A stretch of DNA of 64,000 nucleotides, taken from Pararhizobium sp. Its GTDB lineage: Bacteria; Pseudomonadota; Alphaproteobacteria; Rhizobiales; Rhizobiaceae. How positions within the stretch are numbered: the first letter of the stretch is position 1; each line of letters starts with the position of its first letter. The stretch covers positions 1,240,001 through 1,304,000 of the forward strand of contig CP051237.1 of assembly GCA_017794825.1 (NCBI GenBank), given 5' to 3'. The translations under genes and the position numbers were made by a program. The notes beneath the pieces were generated by a model. It worked only from the letters and a program-made list of their open reading frames with translations. It was not told the DNA's origin and searched no databases. Positions 16,773 through 27,802 of the stretch are shown here, in pieces.

Positions 16773-19015
16773 GAACCGTCCAGTTCGGCCAGCAGCATGG
16801 TCGCGTCGGTATGCTCCGGATCGATCCGGACCGCCAATCGGCAATGCTGCGCAGCCGCATGCGTCACGCCAAGCTCCAGGTAGGCTTGAGCCAACAGAAA
16901 TTGCGGCTCGGCGGAACCGGGACTTGCCTCCGCCCAGCGCCGCAGCGCCGCCGGTATTTCGGTCTCTCTGCCGCACTTCTTGAGAGCGGCTCGCCAGTCG
17001 CGATAGATATACGCGGATGTCGGCGAGAGGAGCGCCGCCTTGTCGAAGCTGGGTATGGACGTATCGCAGGCGCCCAAACGCGCATTCGCGCTCGCGAAAC
17101 CTGCCTGAATATAGGCGACGTCCGGATTTACCTCCAGCGCCTTTGCGAAAGCATCGCTTGCCTCCGCATACTTTCCGAGCCGGAATTCGACGTTGCCTAA
17201 CCCGGCATGGGAATGCACTGCATTGACGTTGTGCCTGACCGCTTCTGCAAAGTGAGCCTCCGCCTCGACATAATCGCCGCGGCTGAACGCGATATTGCCC
17301 AAGCCCTCGTGAGCCCTGAACGCGTTTTCCTGGTATTCGACAGCCTGGCGATATGCGGTTGCGGCCTGTTCGTGGAATGGCTTTCCCTTGTGATACCAGG
17401 CATCGCCAAGGCCGACCGCAGCCCGGACATAGTCCTTTTTCGCTTCCAGCGCCTTCTGATAGTGCTTGATCGCTTCATCGTAGCGTCGCCGGCTGCTCAG
17501 CGCATCGCCGAGACCGGCGAGCGCCTGAAGATTGTCCTGGCGGAATTTCAGCGCCGCGCTGTAGTGGCTAATGGCGGCTTTCGGGTCGTCGTCTATGCGA
17601 ATATGAAGATCGCCCAGGCTTGCATTCACATAGGCGAGCGTGCCGCTGCGGTTCGGTATGTCACGTGACGTGGCCTCCTCCAGCCCCTCGCCGATCTTTT
17701 TCAGGGCGCCATCATAATCGCCCTGCTTCATCAGGGCGTTGCCCCAGCTGACGTAGGCGAACACGAGAGCCGGCTCGATGTCGATCGCATCCCGGAAATA
17801 GTCGAACGCCTGGACATAGGCGGCCTGAGCGTTTTGATCATCGCCGTCTGCCGTCAGCCCATCTCCCTTTCTCGCAAAGGCGTCGCCGAGATTGGCGTAG
17901 GCGTAGGCGATTTGGGGATCGATGTTGATTGCAGTCCGGTATTTCTCGATCGCATCGTCAACCCTGCCGAGACGCATCAGGGCGTCGGCGATGTTGGCGT
18001 GCGCGGACGCGAATTCCGGGTCCAGCCTTATCGCCATTTCATACTTGGCGATCGCCTCATCCGTCTGGTGCTGGGACAGGAGGGCGTTGCCCCAGTTGCT
18101 GTAGGCCTCGGTCAGTTCCGGTTCGATTTCTATGGCGTTTCTGAAATAGCCGATCGCGCTCGCATAGCGGCCCGCATGAAGGTCCATCACGCCGAGCAGG
18201 TTGTTTGCGAGGGCGATATCTTCTTGCGTCTCGGACCCTCGAAGAATGCGCCTGATGATTGTCGTCGCGCGATCGGGATTGCGATCATAGTAGTAGGCTG
18301 CGGCGACGTAGGGATCGATTTTCTCCAGCAGATCGATGGCCGCCGATCGGAAATATTCGTCTTCCCAGCCTGACGTCGAGCTGTCGCCGATCGTCTCCAG
18401 GTTTACGGTTGCGTCGGCGCCGCCGAGCACCCGCAAACGCAAGTAGATCCCTTCCGTATCGCAATCTCTGGTGCTGCAGATGAACTCGCCTGCAATCTGG
18501 ATGTCCTGCCGCGAGAACAGTTGCTTTACATAGTAGAGGCTGGTGTCGAACAACGTGCCGACTTCCGGCACGGTGATCTCGACGTTTCGGGATCGCGGAA
18601 TGACATCCAGATTGTTGCGCCGCACCTTGGCCGCCTGTTCCACGCCGTTGATGGCGTCGACGAGACGGTCGGCCGCGACGTCTCCGGAATATCCGAGTTG
18701 CGTGAGCATGGCCGGCGCCTTGATGGGCTCGACGATCAACTTCCGTTCGGAGAACGCAAGATACACAGCGAGAAAAGCCAGGAAGGCGACCAGAATGATG
18801 AACAATATGTCGAAGAACAGAGACCGGAAGCGACCGACGCCTTCGACGAGGCTTTTCAGCCGGTCGTTCCGCGCGGGCTTCGCCGGCGGTTTTTCCGGAG
18901 GCGCCGGCACATAGCTTACCGGCCCATACTGCACCGTGACCGGAACTATGGAATAGCCTGCATAATTCCCTGACGGGCCTTTGTCTTTGCTGTCGCCTTC
19001 GGACATGCCACCCAT
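16748..19015 (-). CDS. Membrane-anchored TPR repeat protein
   Basis: Protein of 755 residues. A proline-rich N-terminus (about 1-60) leads to one membrane helix (FFDILFIILVAFLAFLAVYLAF). A region of about 170 residues follows, and from about 270 to the end there are roughly a dozen tetratricopeptide repeats with the A-x-x-x-Y/W-x-N-x-G/A spacing (for example AYSNWGNALL, AYANLGDAF). It is probably a protein-protein scaffold. No partner domain tells its role. A second ATG at 19006 is possible. Confidence 0.75.
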   Translation of the reverse strand: MGGMSEGDSKDKGPSGNYAGYSIVPVTVQYGPVSYVPAPPEKPPAKPARNDRLKSLVEGVGRFRSLFFDILFIILVAFLAFLAVYLAFSERKLIVEPIKAPAMLTQLGYSGDVAADRLVDAINGVEQAAKVRRNNLDVIPRSRNVEITVPEVGTLFDTSLYYVKQLFSRQDIQIAGEFICSTRDCDTEGIYLRLRVLGGADATVNLETIGDSSTSGWEDEYFRSAAIDLLEKIDPYVAAAYYYDRNPDRATTIIRRILRGSETQEDIALANNLLGVMDLHAGRYASAIGYFRNAIEIEPELTEAYSNWGNALLSQHQTDEAIAKYEMAIRLDPEFASAHANIADALMRLGRVDDAIEKYRTAINIDPQIAYAYANLGDAFARKGDGLTADGDDQNAQAAYVQAFDYFRDAIDIEPALVFAYVSWGNALMKQGDYDGALKKIGEGLEEATSRDIPNRSGTLAYVNASLGDLHIRIDDDPKAAISHYSAALKFRQDNLQALAGLGDALSSRRRYDEAIKHYQKALEAKKDYVRAAVGLGDAWYHKGKPFHEQAATAYRQAVEYQENAFRAHEGLGNIAFSRGDYVEAEAHFAEAVRHNVNAVHSHAGLGNVEFRLGKYAEASDAFAKALEVNPDVAYIQAGFASANARLGACDTSIPSFDKAALLSPTSAYIYRDWRAALKKCGRETEIPAALRRWAEASPGSAEPQFLLAQAYLELGVTHAAAQHCRLAVRIDPEHTDATMLLAELDGSYRQSGPR

Positions 19016-19186
19016 TCTATTCCACCAATGGAATTGATGGTGTGATTTTCATCACCAGTCATGAAGTAGTAATATAACCGAACGAACAACAAATGGCACT
19101 TGTTGCTGGAACAGTCTTAATGCGTCATTGGACTAAATCATTACAATATCAATAGTGTTGGTTGCTTTGGGCCACGGACGAGTTCA

Positions 19187-19350
19187 TCATCCGTTTTTCT
19201 CCAGACGCCAGACTTGTTCAACGGGATACTTTTTTGCCCATTCGGCAAGAACAAAGGCGCGCGTGTCGGTTACGGAATCAGGCGCGAATATTTCCTGATA
19301 ACCCTTCACGGCGAAACCGATGGCGGCGACACATTTTTTTGCGTCCGCAT
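19187..19350 (-). pseudogene. Possible small gene broken at an A7 run
   Basis: A minus-strand frame ending at 19187 encodes AAIGFAVKGYQEIFAPDSV and on to WRLEKNG, which has a protein-like composition. It lacks a convincing start in frame. An ATG at 19350 lies just upstream but is one base out of frame across seven A's (19334-19340); one more A would give an intact protein of about 54 residues. This may be a decayed gene, a slippage site or an error in the sequence. I recognise no family. Confidence 0.3.
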
Positions 19351-19418
19351 TCGGTTGGCGCGGCGGTAGCCGCAAACACGAGACTCGACCCGGCTCAAGG
19401 CGAGGGCCGCCAGGACGG

Positions 19419-19940
19419 CTAGCCGACAATCAGCTGCTTGAGCTTCAGGGCCTCGTATTCCAGTTGCAGCAGCCGGTAATTCACCACGTCGCCGATGGTG
19501 ACTATGCCGATCAGGCGGCCTTCCTCGACAACCGGCATGTGGCGGAAGCGTCCGTCGGTCATACGTCGCAGCACGGACACCAGGTCATCCCCGGACGAAC
19601 AGACTTCCACGTTGCTGGTCATCACTTCATCCACGCGGTGCGGCAGCGTACGGCCCGGCGCGTCGGCAAGTTTGCGCACGATGTCGCGCTCGGAAAGAAT
19701 GCCCAGCAATGCGCCGCCCGCGTCGGTGACGATCAAGGCGCCGATGCCCTTGTCCCGCAATACCTGCACGGCATCGCCGAGCGTATCGTCGGGACGGATG
19801 GCGATCACTTCGCCGCCCTTGTGAGCGAGGATCTTGTGGACGGTCGCCGCCTCTTTGGAGATATTGGTCTCAAGGGACTGACTGTGCGTCGTCTCGTGCT
19901 CGTCGTCCTTTTGCAGGGGCGGCTGATATGATTCCGGCAT
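19419..19940 (-). CDS. CBS-pair domain protein
   Basis: Protein of 173 residues with two CBS motifs (about 35-85 and 100-155): VIAIRPDDTLGDAVQVLRDKGIGALIVTD and VEVCSSGDDLVSVLRRMTDGRFRHMPVVEEGRLIGIVTIGDVV. Such stand-alone pairs bind adenine nucleotides and sense energy state. The ATG at 19940 has GGGAGGAACGAGG upstream and is preferred to 19964. It is transcribed away from the small plus-strand membrane gene at 20026. Confidence 0.88.
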   Translation of the reverse strand: MPESYQPPLQKDDEHETTHSQSLETNISKEAATVHKILAHKGGEVIAIRPDDTLGDAVQVLRDKGIGALIVTDAGGALLGILSERDIVRKLADAPGRTLPHRVDEVMTSNVEVCSSGDDLVSVLRRMTDGRFRHMPVVEEGRLIGIVTIGDVVNYRLLQLEYEALKLKQLIVG

Positions 19941-20025
19941 TTGCCTCGTTCCTCCCTTGAACATTGGTGCGCCTTCGTGGCACCTACCTTAAACTTGTTC
20001 GGGAAGCTGTGGGAGCCCCTGTTTC

Positions 20026-20205
20026 GTGATTGATTTCACCCTGACGCCGATCTGGGCGACGCTGCTGTTCATCCTGGGCTGTGTCATGGGGTATCAGTAT
20101 CGCCGGGTATGGAAGGCGGAAGGCCCTACCTGGCAGCTATGGCTGTTCGGCCTGGCGGCCGCAGCGGCGTTTCTGACGCTCGGATTCGTTCCGGTGATAC
20201 CCTGA
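20026..20205 (+). CDS. Small two-helix membrane protein
   Basis: A GTG start preceded by GGGAG gives a 59-residue protein with two hydrophobic helices (about 9-24 and 38-57) separated by a basic loop YQYRRVWKAEGP. It converges with nqrM, 17 bp away. I do not recognise a family. Membrane topology and the ribosome site are the support. Confidence 0.55.
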   Translation: MIDFTLTPIWATLLFILGCVMGYQYRRVWKAEGPTWQLWLFGLAAAAAFLTLGFVPVIP

Positions 20206-20222
20206 ACGCGGCCAAACCGCGA

Positions 20223-20456
20223 TCAGTCGGCCTCGGCCATCTTCAGCATCCGCCGCGCCCTGGGGCAGGCAAGCCTCTCGACCAGTGGGCTGTTCGGATC
20301 GATTTCCTTCTTGCAGACCAGGCAATGATCGGCGCCGGCAATGGCGTTAAGCCCGCCGCAGCTTCCCTTGATGGTGCGCCCCATCAGGATCACGCCCAGC
20401 GACATGCCCAGCGTGACAAGCATCAGAAGACCAAAGGCAAAGAGAAAGGTTGTCAC
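20223..20456 (-). CDS. nqrM: NqrM, Na+-NQR maturation protein
   Basis: Protein of 77 residues with an N-terminal membrane helix, the IKGSCGGLNAI motif and then CLVC, the cysteine pattern of NqrM (DUF539). NqrM is needed to build the iron site between NqrD and NqrE in Vibrio. Its start overlaps the apbE stop by 4 bp (ATGA), and the pair lies divergently beside nqrABCDEF. Confidence 0.9.
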   Translation of the reverse strand: MTTFLFAFGLLMLVTLGMSLGVILMGRTIKGSCGGLNAIAGADHCLVCKKEIDPNSPLVERLACPRARRMLKMAEAD

Positions 20457-21493
20457 GACAGACCGTCCTGTAGCGCCTGCAACGCGGCGAACTTCTTGCT
20501 CGGGGTGATGGTGTAGGGCTTTTCGGCGCCCGCGGAATCCACGAACAGCACGGCGAGGCCGCGTTCGTCGGCAATCTCCAGGCCGCGCTCGCTGCCAAGC
20601 ACCAGCATGGCTGTCGCCCAGGCGTCGGCCAGCATTGCGTTCTCGGTCAGCACTGTCGCAGACGTTGTGGCATGCCTGATCGGCCTGCCCGTCTTCGGGT
20701 CAATGACATGGGAATAGCGCTGGCCGTCCTGTTCGAAGTAGTTGCGGTAATCACCGGACGTCGCCATGCCGAGGCCGGAGGTCTCCACGACCTGCAGCAC
20801 GGAACGACCGTCCCTTTCAGGAGTCTCGACGCCGATCTTCCAGTTCTCGCCGTTCGGATTCTTGCCGGACGTATAGAGATCGCCGCCGATTTCAATCATG
20901 TAATCGCTCACGCCAAACGACTCGATGGAAGCGGCGACGCGATCGACGCCGTAGCCCTTGCCAATGGCTGCAAGGTTGATTTCGACGCCCGGCTCCAGCT
21001 TCCGCAGGTGGTCGTTGCTGAAGGAGAGCGCCCGCTCCTGCCCCGAAATGCCGAGGGCGGTCGCAATCTCGGCGTCCGACGGCGCATCGCTCCGGCTCCG
21101 ACCGGAGCCAAAGCCCCAGGCATCGACGAGAGGGCCGACGGTAATGTCAAAACGGCCGTCGCTGGCGGCGTGCACTTCCTGCGCCGCCTTGATGACCTGC
21201 GCCAATTCAGGCGACACCGGCGTCGCTTGCGAAGTCATGGCGTTGAAACGGGATATCTCGGACCCGGGGTTCCAGTTCGACATCTGGTCGTCCACTTCGA
21301 CGAGCGATGCTTCGACGGCCTTGCGCAATTCATCCCGGTCCAGTGTTCCGCCATGGTCGACGGCGACCAGATTGTAGGTCGTGCCCATCGTCTGCCCGGA
21401 CAGTTCAACAATCGATGATCCCGGCTTGCAGGCCGCCAGTGCAGCCGTCATCAGGAGGAACGAGCGTCGCGAGAATGTTATGCAGTCGGACAA
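20453..21493 (-). CDS. apbE: ApbE, FAD:protein FMN transferase
   Basis: Protein of 346 residues with an RRSFLLMTAALAAC signal and lipobox, so probably exported and lipid-anchored. Family motifs are SGQTMGTTYNL, NLAAIGKGYGVDR, IEIGGDLYTSGKNPNG and SHVIDPKTGRPI. It attaches FMN covalently to threonines of NqrB and NqrC. Divergent from nqrA, with which it shares a 186-bp promoter region. Confidence 0.92.
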   Translation of the reverse strand: MSDCITFSRRSFLLMTAALAACKPGSSIVELSGQTMGTTYNLVAVDHGGTLDRDELRKAVEASLVEVDDQMSNWNPGSEISRFNAMTSQATPVSPELAQVIKAAQEVHAASDGRFDITVGPLVDAWGFGSGRSRSDAPSDAEIATALGISGQERALSFSNDHLRKLEPGVEINLAAIGKGYGVDRVAASIESFGVSDYMIEIGGDLYTSGKNPNGENWKIGVETPERDGRSVLQVVETSGLGMATSGDYRNYFEQDGQRYSHVIDPKTGRPIRHATTSATVLTENAMLADAWATAMLVLGSERGLEIADERGLAVLFVDSAGAEKPYTITPSKKFAALQALQDGLS

Positions 21494-21610
21494 GGATTGA
21501 ATCCTTCGAAATGAGGTGATCGGTCTATGACCCTTCTTGCGGATGGGTTTTCTTCGACATTTCGTTTTGTTTCAAGTGCAAATTTTTTTTCCAAAAGTCT
21601 CAAAGCGGTT

Positions 21611-21639
21611 TTGACCCGTGATGCCGCGTTGCATATAAG
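21611..21639 (+). promoter_or_regulatory. Sigma-70-type promoter of the nqr operon
   Basis: TTGACC (21611-21616) and TATAAG (21634-21639) are separated by exactly 17 bp. Transcription would begin near 21646, giving a leader of about 34 bases to the GTG at 21680. This supports 21680 rather than the longer upstream frame as the nqrA start. Confidence 0.7.
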
Positions 21640-21679
21640 CGGGCGTCTCTTCAGTTCAACTCTCGGGAAACAATCATCC

Positions 21680-23023
21680 GTGCAGCAGTTCACCTTACGA
21701 AAAGGTCTCGACATTCCTGTCCTGGGCGCGCCTGTTCAGGACATTGAATACGGTCCGCTTGTCAGAACTGTCGCAATACTGGGAGATGACTATATCGACC
21801 TCAAACCGAGGCTCTCCGTCCAGGAAGGCGATGTCGTTGGCGCTGGAGCTCCGGTGCTCGTCCACAAGGATTTGCCGGATGCAGTCATCACATCTCCGGT
21901 CTCAGGCAGGATCAAGGCAATCAATCGCGGCTCCCGCCGCAGGCTGATCAGCGTCGAGATCGAAGTCGACGAAAAAGCCGCGCCGCCGGTGGATTTCTCC
22001 GACGTCGGAGACATCGCCACCACGGAAGGGCTTGTTGAACGCCTCTGCGCGGCGGGACTGTGGACCTCCTTCAAAACACGGCCCTATTCGAAGACGCCTG
22101 ATCCTGCGACGCGTCCGGCTGCGCTCTACGTGACGGCCATGGACACCGAACCTCTGTCAGCCGACCCGGAGGCCGTTATCGCCGACGCCGCCGAAGATTT
22201 CGCGCGCGGGCTTGCAGCGATCGCCCAATTGCCTGAAGGGCCAGCCTATCTCTGCCAGGCTCCCGGCTCGACAATTCCCGGATCCGACGCTCCAGGCGTC
22301 GAGAAGGTCGCCTTCAGTGGACCGCATCCAGCCGGCCTAGCGGGCACGCACATGCATTTCCTGAAGCCCCCCGCCGCCGACAGGATCGTGTGGACGATCG
22401 GCTACCATGATGTGATCGTGATCGGACGATTGCTTGCCACGGGTCGTTATGACGCATCCCGCGTCATCGCCCTGTGCGGACCGTTATGCGCAAATCCGCG
22501 GCTCATCCGCGCACCGGCCGGCGCGTCCATGATCGATCTGACGCAGGGAGAATACCCCCAGAATCTTCCTGTGCGCATGATATCCGGCTCGATCCTGAGC
22601 GGCCGGGCCGGCGAAGGACCCGAGGCCTATCTTGGACGTTTTGCGCGGCAGCTCACGCTCATCGAGGAGGACCACAAGCAGATACCCATGGGTTGGATCA
22701 GGCCCATGCCATCGAAGTTCGCCGTCCAGCCCGTTCTCGGTTCGGCTTTCTCGCGGAAACTGTTCGCACTGACTTCCAACCTCAATGGCGGCCGGCGCGC
22801 CATGGTGCCGACAGGAACCTTCGAGCAACTCATGCCGCAGGATTTCCTGCCGACGCAATTGCTGCGCGCGCTTCTTGTCATGGACTCGGATCAGGCGCAG
22901 GCGCTCGGCGCGCTCGAACTAGATGAAGAGGATCTCGGTCTCGTGGGTTTCGCCTGCCCGGCCAAATACGAATACGGCCTCGCGTTGCGTGATTGCCTGA
23001 CAAAGATCGAGAAGGAGGGCTGA
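21680..23023 (+). CDS. nqrA: Na+-translocating NADH:quinone reductase subunit A
   Basis: Protein of 447 residues, the same length as Vibrio NqrA. It opens with [15 protein letters not shown], the conserved start of the family, and contains [24 protein letters not shown]. NqrA is the cytoplasmic, quinone-associated subunit. The GTG at 21680 was chosen because the family motif starts there and the promoter lies just upstream; the frame extends to 21527 but that part is upstream of the -10 box. Confidence 0.92.
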   Translation: MQQFTLRKGLDIPVLGAPVQDIEYGPLVRTVAILGDDYIDLKPRLSVQEGDVVGAGAPVLVHKDLPDAVITSPVSGRIKAINRGSRRRLISVEIEVDEKAAPPVDFSDVGDIATTEGLVERLCAAGLWTSFKTRPYSKTPDPATRPAALYVTAMDTEPLSADPEAVIADAAEDFARGLAAIAQLPEGPAYLCQAPGSTIPGSDAPGVEKVAFSGPHPAGLAGTHMHFLKPPAADRIVWTIGYHDVIVIGRLLATGRYDASRVIALCGPLCANPRLIRAPAGASMIDLTQGEYPQNLPVRMISGSILSGRAGEGPEAYLGRFARQLTLIEEDHKQIPMGWIRPMPSKFAVQPVLGSAFSRKLFALTSNLNGGRRAMVPTGTFEQLMPQDFLPTQLLRALLVMDSDQAQALGALELDEEDLGLVGFACPAKYEYGLALRDCLTKIEKEG

Positions 23024-23027
23024 GGCC

Positions 23028-24219
<1,192 letters not shown>

Positions 24220-24227
<8 letters not shown>

Positions 24228-25029
24228 GCAACCGGAAATCCGCAAGGGCGTCATCCGCCGCTTTCTCGACATGTCGCCCGATTCGGCGCCAAAAACCGTC
24301 TTTGTCGCGGTAGCCTTGTGCCTTGTCGCCTCGATGATCGTGTCCGCAACCGCCGTCGCGCTGCGGCCGCTGCAGGAAGTCAACGCGCTGAAGGACAAGC
24401 AGGTCAACATCCTGCAGGTGGCCGGCATTTACCAGCCCGGCGAAGACGTCGCCGACGCCTTCGCCGCATTCGAGACGCACGTTCTGGACCTCGAAACCGG
24501 GCAATTCACAGACAAGTTCGATCCGGCGGAGTTCGACGATCAGGCCGCCGCCGACGATCCGCAAACCTCGGTGGAACTTGAAGACGATCCCGCCGGCATC
24601 GGCAGGCAGGCGCGTTACGTGACCGTCTATGTGCTTCGCAACGACAGCGGCGCCGTCGACAAGGTCATTCTGCCGCTTCACGGCTACGGGCTATGGTCCA
24701 CGCTCTACGGATATATCGCGATCGAGAACGACGGCAACACGATCTACGGTCTGCAGTTCTACGATCATGCGGAAACGCCGGGTCTCGGCGCCGAGGTGGA
24801 CAATCCCCGCTGGAAGGCCCTCTGGCGCGGCAAGAAGCTTGCCGATGAAGACGGCGATTTGCAGATTACCGTGGCGAAAACCCCACCCGCGGCTGGCCAG
24901 GAATATCATGTGGACGCCTTGTCCGGTGCGACGCTGACCTCGCGCGGCGTGGACAGCCTGGTGCGATTCTGGCTTGGCGAACGGGGCTACGCGCCTTTCC
25001 TTGAAAATCTGAAGGCAGGAGACATCTGA
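24220..25029 (+). CDS. nqrC: Na+-NQR subunit C
   Basis: Protein of 269 residues with one N-terminal membrane helix (about 26-46) and a periplasmic FMN domain. The FMN-bound threonine is T238 in [14 protein letters not shown]. The start overlaps nqrB by 8 bp. Confidence 0.94.
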
Positions 25030-25682
25030 TGGCGCAGACGAGACGCACGTTGCTGATCGACCCGCTGGTCGACAACAATCCGATCACCTTGCAGGTCCTT
25101 GGCATCTGTTCGGCGCTGGCGGTCACGTCCTCTCTGAAGGTTTCGATGGTGATGGCCATCGCCGTCACGCTGGTGACCGCCTTCTCCTCGATGTTCATTT
25201 CCGTTCTGCGCAACCAGATACCGGGTTCGATCCGGATCATTGTGCAGATGGTCATCATCGCGTCGCTGGTGATCGTGGTCGACCAGGTGCTCAAAGCCTA
25301 TGCCTACGACATCTCGAAAACACTGTCCGTCTTCGTCGGCCTCATCATCACCAATTGCATTGTGATGGGCCGCGCCGAAGCCTTCGCAATGAAAAACCCG
25401 CCGATCGAATCCTTCATCGACGGCGTCGGAAACGGGCTCGGTTACGGCCTGATCCTGATGCTGGTGGGAACCGTTCGCGAACTGCTCGGCGCAGGCAGCC
25501 TGTTCGGCGTCACCATACTGCAGACTGTCAACAATGGCGGCTGGTACGTGCCCAACGGGCTGCTGCTGCTCCCGCCTTCGGCGTTCTTCGTGATCGGCCT
25601 TCTGATCTGGGGATTCAGGACCTGGAAGCCGGCACAGGTCGAGAAACGCGAATTCCGCATCCAGACGGTCGAGGCGCATTGA
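25029..25682 (+). CDS. nqrD: Na+-NQR subunit D
   Basis: Membrane subunit of 217 residues. C27 (LGICSAL) and C110 ([11 protein letters not shown]) correspond to the two iron-binding cysteines of Vibrio NqrD. It pairs with the related NqrE across the membrane. The start overlaps the nqrC stop by one base. Confidence 0.94.
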   Translation: MAQTRRTLLIDPLVDNNPITLQVLGICSALAVTSSLKVSMVMAIAVTLVTAFSSMFISVLRNQIPGSIRIIVQMVIIASLVIVVDQVLKAYAYDISKTLSVFVGLIITNCIVMGRAEAFAMKNPPIESFIDGVGNGLGYGLILMLVGTVRELLGAGSLFGVTILQTVNNGGWYVPNGLLLLPPSAFFVIGLLIWGFRTWKPAQVEKREFRIQTVEAH

Positions 25683-26290
25683 TGGAAGCCCTGATTTCCC
25701 TCGCCGTCAAAGCCATATTCGTCGAGAATATGGCGCTGAGCTTCTTCCTTGGCATGTGCACATTTCTCGCCGTGTCAAAGAAGATATCGACGGCCATCGG
25801 GCTCGGCATATCGGTCACGATCGTCCAGGCCATCACCGTTCCCGCCAACAACCTTCTGCTGACCAACCTTCTCAAGCCCGGCGCACTCGCCTGGGCGGGC
25901 TTTCCCGATGTCGACCTGACCTTCCTCGGACTGATCTGCTACATCGGGGTGATCGCGGCCATCGTGCAGATCCTCGAGATGGTCTTGGACAAGTATTTTC
26001 CCCCGCTCTACAACGCCCTTGGCATCTTCCTGCCGCTTATCACGGTGAATTGCGCCATTCTGGGCGGTTCGCTGTTCATGGTGGAGCGCGACTATGATTT
26101 CACTGAGGCTTCGGTCTACGGCGTCGCTTCGGGACTTGGCTGGGCGCTGGCGATCACCGCCATGGCCGGGGTGCGCGAGAAACTGAAATATTCCGACATC
26201 CCCGATGGCCTTCAGGGCCTGGGCATTACCTTCGTCACAGCCGGGTTGATGGCCATGGCGTTCATGTCGTTCAGCGGCGTGAAACTCTGA
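25682..26290 (+). CDS. nqrE: Na+-NQR subunit E
   Basis: Membrane subunit of 202 residues starting at the ATG that overlaps the nqrD stop (TGATG). C26 ([12 protein letters not shown]) and C124 (VNCAILGGS) are the conserved iron ligands. Longer in-frame readings into nqrD are out of keeping with the family length of about 198. Confidence 0.94.
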   Translation: MEALISLAVKAIFVENMALSFFLGMCTFLAVSKKISTAIGLGISVTIVQAITVPANNLLLTNLLKPGALAWAGFPDVDLTFLGLICYIGVIAAIVQILEMVLDKYFPPLYNALGIFLPLITVNCAILGGSLFMVERDYDFTEASVYGVASGLGWALAITAMAGVREKLKYSDIPDGLQGLGITFVTAGLMAMAFMSFSGVKL

Positions 26291-26306
26291 GACGGATCGG
26301 ATCGAT

Positions 26307-27527
26307 ATGCAGACTTTCACACTCGGCGTACTGCTTTTCACAATCATCGTGCTTGCGCTTGTCACGATCATCATGCTGGCGCGGTCGAGGCTTGTGTCCA
26401 CCGGCAACGTCAACATCACGATCAACCACGAAAAGACGATCTCGGTTCCGGCCGGCGGCAAGCTCCTGCAGACGCTGTCCGCCGAGAAACTCTTCGTGCC
26501 GTCGGCCTGCGGCGGCGGCGGCACATGCGCGCAGTGCCGCGTGCGGGTGCTTTCCGGCGGCGGCTCCATCCTTCCGACCGAGGAAAGCCACATCACCAAG
26601 CGCGAAGCCGCGCATGGCGACCGGCTGTCCTGTCAGGTCTCGGTCAAGCAGGACATGGAAGTCGAAGTTCCCGAAGAGGTCTTCGGCGTCAAGAAATGGC
26701 AGTGCACGGTGCGCTCCAACGACAATGTGGCGACCTTCATCAAGGAACTTGTGCTGGAACTGCCGGAAGGCGAAAACGTGAATTTCCGGGCGGGCGGCTA
26801 CATCCAGATCGAGGCGCCCAAACACAAGCTCAGCTACAAGGAATTCGACGTCGGCGAGGAGTATCGCGGGGACTGGGACAAGTTCAATCTGTGGCAATAT
26901 GAATCGGTCGTCGACGAGCCGGTCGAACGCGCATATTCCATGGCGAACTACCCCGAAGAAAAAGGCATTATCATGCTGAATGTCCGCATTGCTTCGCCCC
27001 CGCCCGGCTCCGAAGGCATTCCAGCAGGCCTGATGTCGTCATACATCTTCAATCTCAAGCCCGGCGACAAGGTAACGATCTCGGGCCCGTTCGGAGAGTT
27101 CTTCGCGCGCGACACCGACAAGGAAATGATCTTTGTGGGCGGCGGCGCCGGAATGGCGCCCATGCGCAGCCACATTTTCGACCAGCTCAAACGGCTGAAA
27201 TCGAAACGGAAAATCAGCTTCTGGTACGGCGCGCGCTCCAAGCGCGAGATGTTCTATGTGGAGGATTTCGACGGTCTGGCCGCCGAGAACGACAATTTCG
27301 AGTGGCACGTCGCGCTATCCGATGCGTTGCCCGACGACAACTGGACCGGTTACACCGGCTTCATCCATAACATCCTTCTGAAGGAATATCTGAAGGACCA
27401 CCCGGCGCCGGAGGATTGCGAGTATTATATGTGCGGCCCACCCATCATGAACCAGTCGGTCATCAACATGCTGCTGGAACTTGGCGTTGATCGCGAAGAC
27501 ATCATGCTCGACGATTTCGGCGGCTGA
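26307..27527 (+). CDS. nqrF: Na+-NQR subunit F, NADH-oxidising
   Basis: Protein of 406 residues with an N-terminal membrane anchor, a 2Fe-2S ferredoxin domain (C68, C74, C77, C109, matching C70/76/79/111 in Vibrio), an FAD site RAYSMANYP and an NADH site [12 protein letters not shown]. It accepts hydride from NADH at the entry of the complex. Last gene of the operon, followed by a hairpin at 27551. Confidence 0.95.
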   Translation: MQTFTLGVLLFTIIVLALVTIIMLARSRLVSTGNVNITINHEKTISVPAGGKLLQTLSAEKLFVPSACGGGGTCAQCRVRVLSGGGSILPTEESHITKREAAHGDRLSCQVSVKQDMEVEVPEEVFGVKKWQCTVRSNDNVATFIKELVLELPEGENVNFRAGGYIQIEAPKHKLSYKEFDVGEEYRGDWDKFNLWQYESVVDEPVERAYSMANYPEEKGIIMLNVRIASPPPGSEGIPAGLMSSYIFNLKPGDKVTISGPFGEFFARDTDKEMIFVGGGAGMAPMRSHIFDQLKRLKSKRKISFWYGARSKREMFYVEDFDGLAAENDNFEWHVALSDALPDDNWTGYTGFIHNILLKEYLKDHPAPEDCEYYMCGPPIMNQSVINMLLELGVDREDIMLDDFGG

Positions 27528-27550
27528 CGACATCCACCGCAGGACATAAA

Positions 27551-27582
27551 AAAGAGCCGTCCGAAGCTTCAGACGGCTCTTT
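27551..27582 (-). terminator. Rho-independent terminator, best fit for the minus strand
   Basis: An 11-bp perfect stem, AAAGAGCCGTC / GACGGCTCTTT, closes a 10-base loop. Read on the minus strand it ends in six T's, a classic terminator for the small-ORF transcript. On the plus strand the tail is only TCTTTCC, but the hairpin probably also ends nqrF transcription. Confidence 0.85.
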
Positions 27583-27651
27583 CCAAGCTCTAAGGAGATG
27601 GGTCAGTTAGGGAAAGACCCAATCAGACGTCACAAGGACGAAGGGCTGCCT

Positions 27652-27708
27652 TCAGATCCCGTTACCTCCGATTTTCCTGACTTCAATCTCCAATATCGCT
27701 TTAGACAT
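27652..27708 (-). CDS. 18-residue peptide ORF with an extreme ribosome site
   Basis: ATG at 27708 to TGA, encoding MSKAILEIEVRKIGGNGI. It is preceded directly by a 17-base sequence fully complementary to the 3' tail of alphaproteobacterial 16S rRNA, with 7 bases between GGAGG and the ATG. The transcript ends at a strong terminator 70 bp downstream. A TTGACA lies about 60 bases upstream of the start, but a clear -10 is missing. Whether the product is a working peptide, a leader or only a ribosome-binding RNA is unknown. Confidence 0.5.
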   Translation of the reverse strand: MSKAILEIEVRKIGGNGI

Positions 27709-27725
27709 TGGATCACCTCCTTTCT
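27709..27725 (-). promoter_or_regulatory. Full-length Shine-Dalgarno sequence
   Basis: On the minus strand AGAAAGGAGGTGATCCA, the perfect complement of the last 17 bases of 16S rRNA (TGGATCACCTCCTTTCT), ends right at an ATG. Ordinary genes in this window pair over 4 to 8 bases. Confidence 0.75.
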
Positions 27726-27802
27726 GTTGTTGAAACCTGAGTCCCAAGTTGGCGTCGCGCCCTTCAACTGTCAAGAGGGTGCGCTGCAATATTGTCCGGG
27801 CT

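Noticed and set aside
19087-19105. CAACAA-N7-TTGTTG inverted repeat upstream of the TPR gene
   Set aside because: Short, low-complexity arms in an AT-rich stretch; not stronger than chance.
20109-20516. 135-residue plus-strand ORF across nqrM
   Set aside because: It is antisense to nqrM and apbE, whose motifs are clear, and has no ribosome site or recognisable domain.
27709-27725. Match to the 3' end of 16S rRNA as a fragment of an rRNA gene
   Set aside because: Only 17 bases match, the flanks are unrelated to rRNA, and the match ends exactly at an ATG on the opposite strand, which fits a ribosome site.
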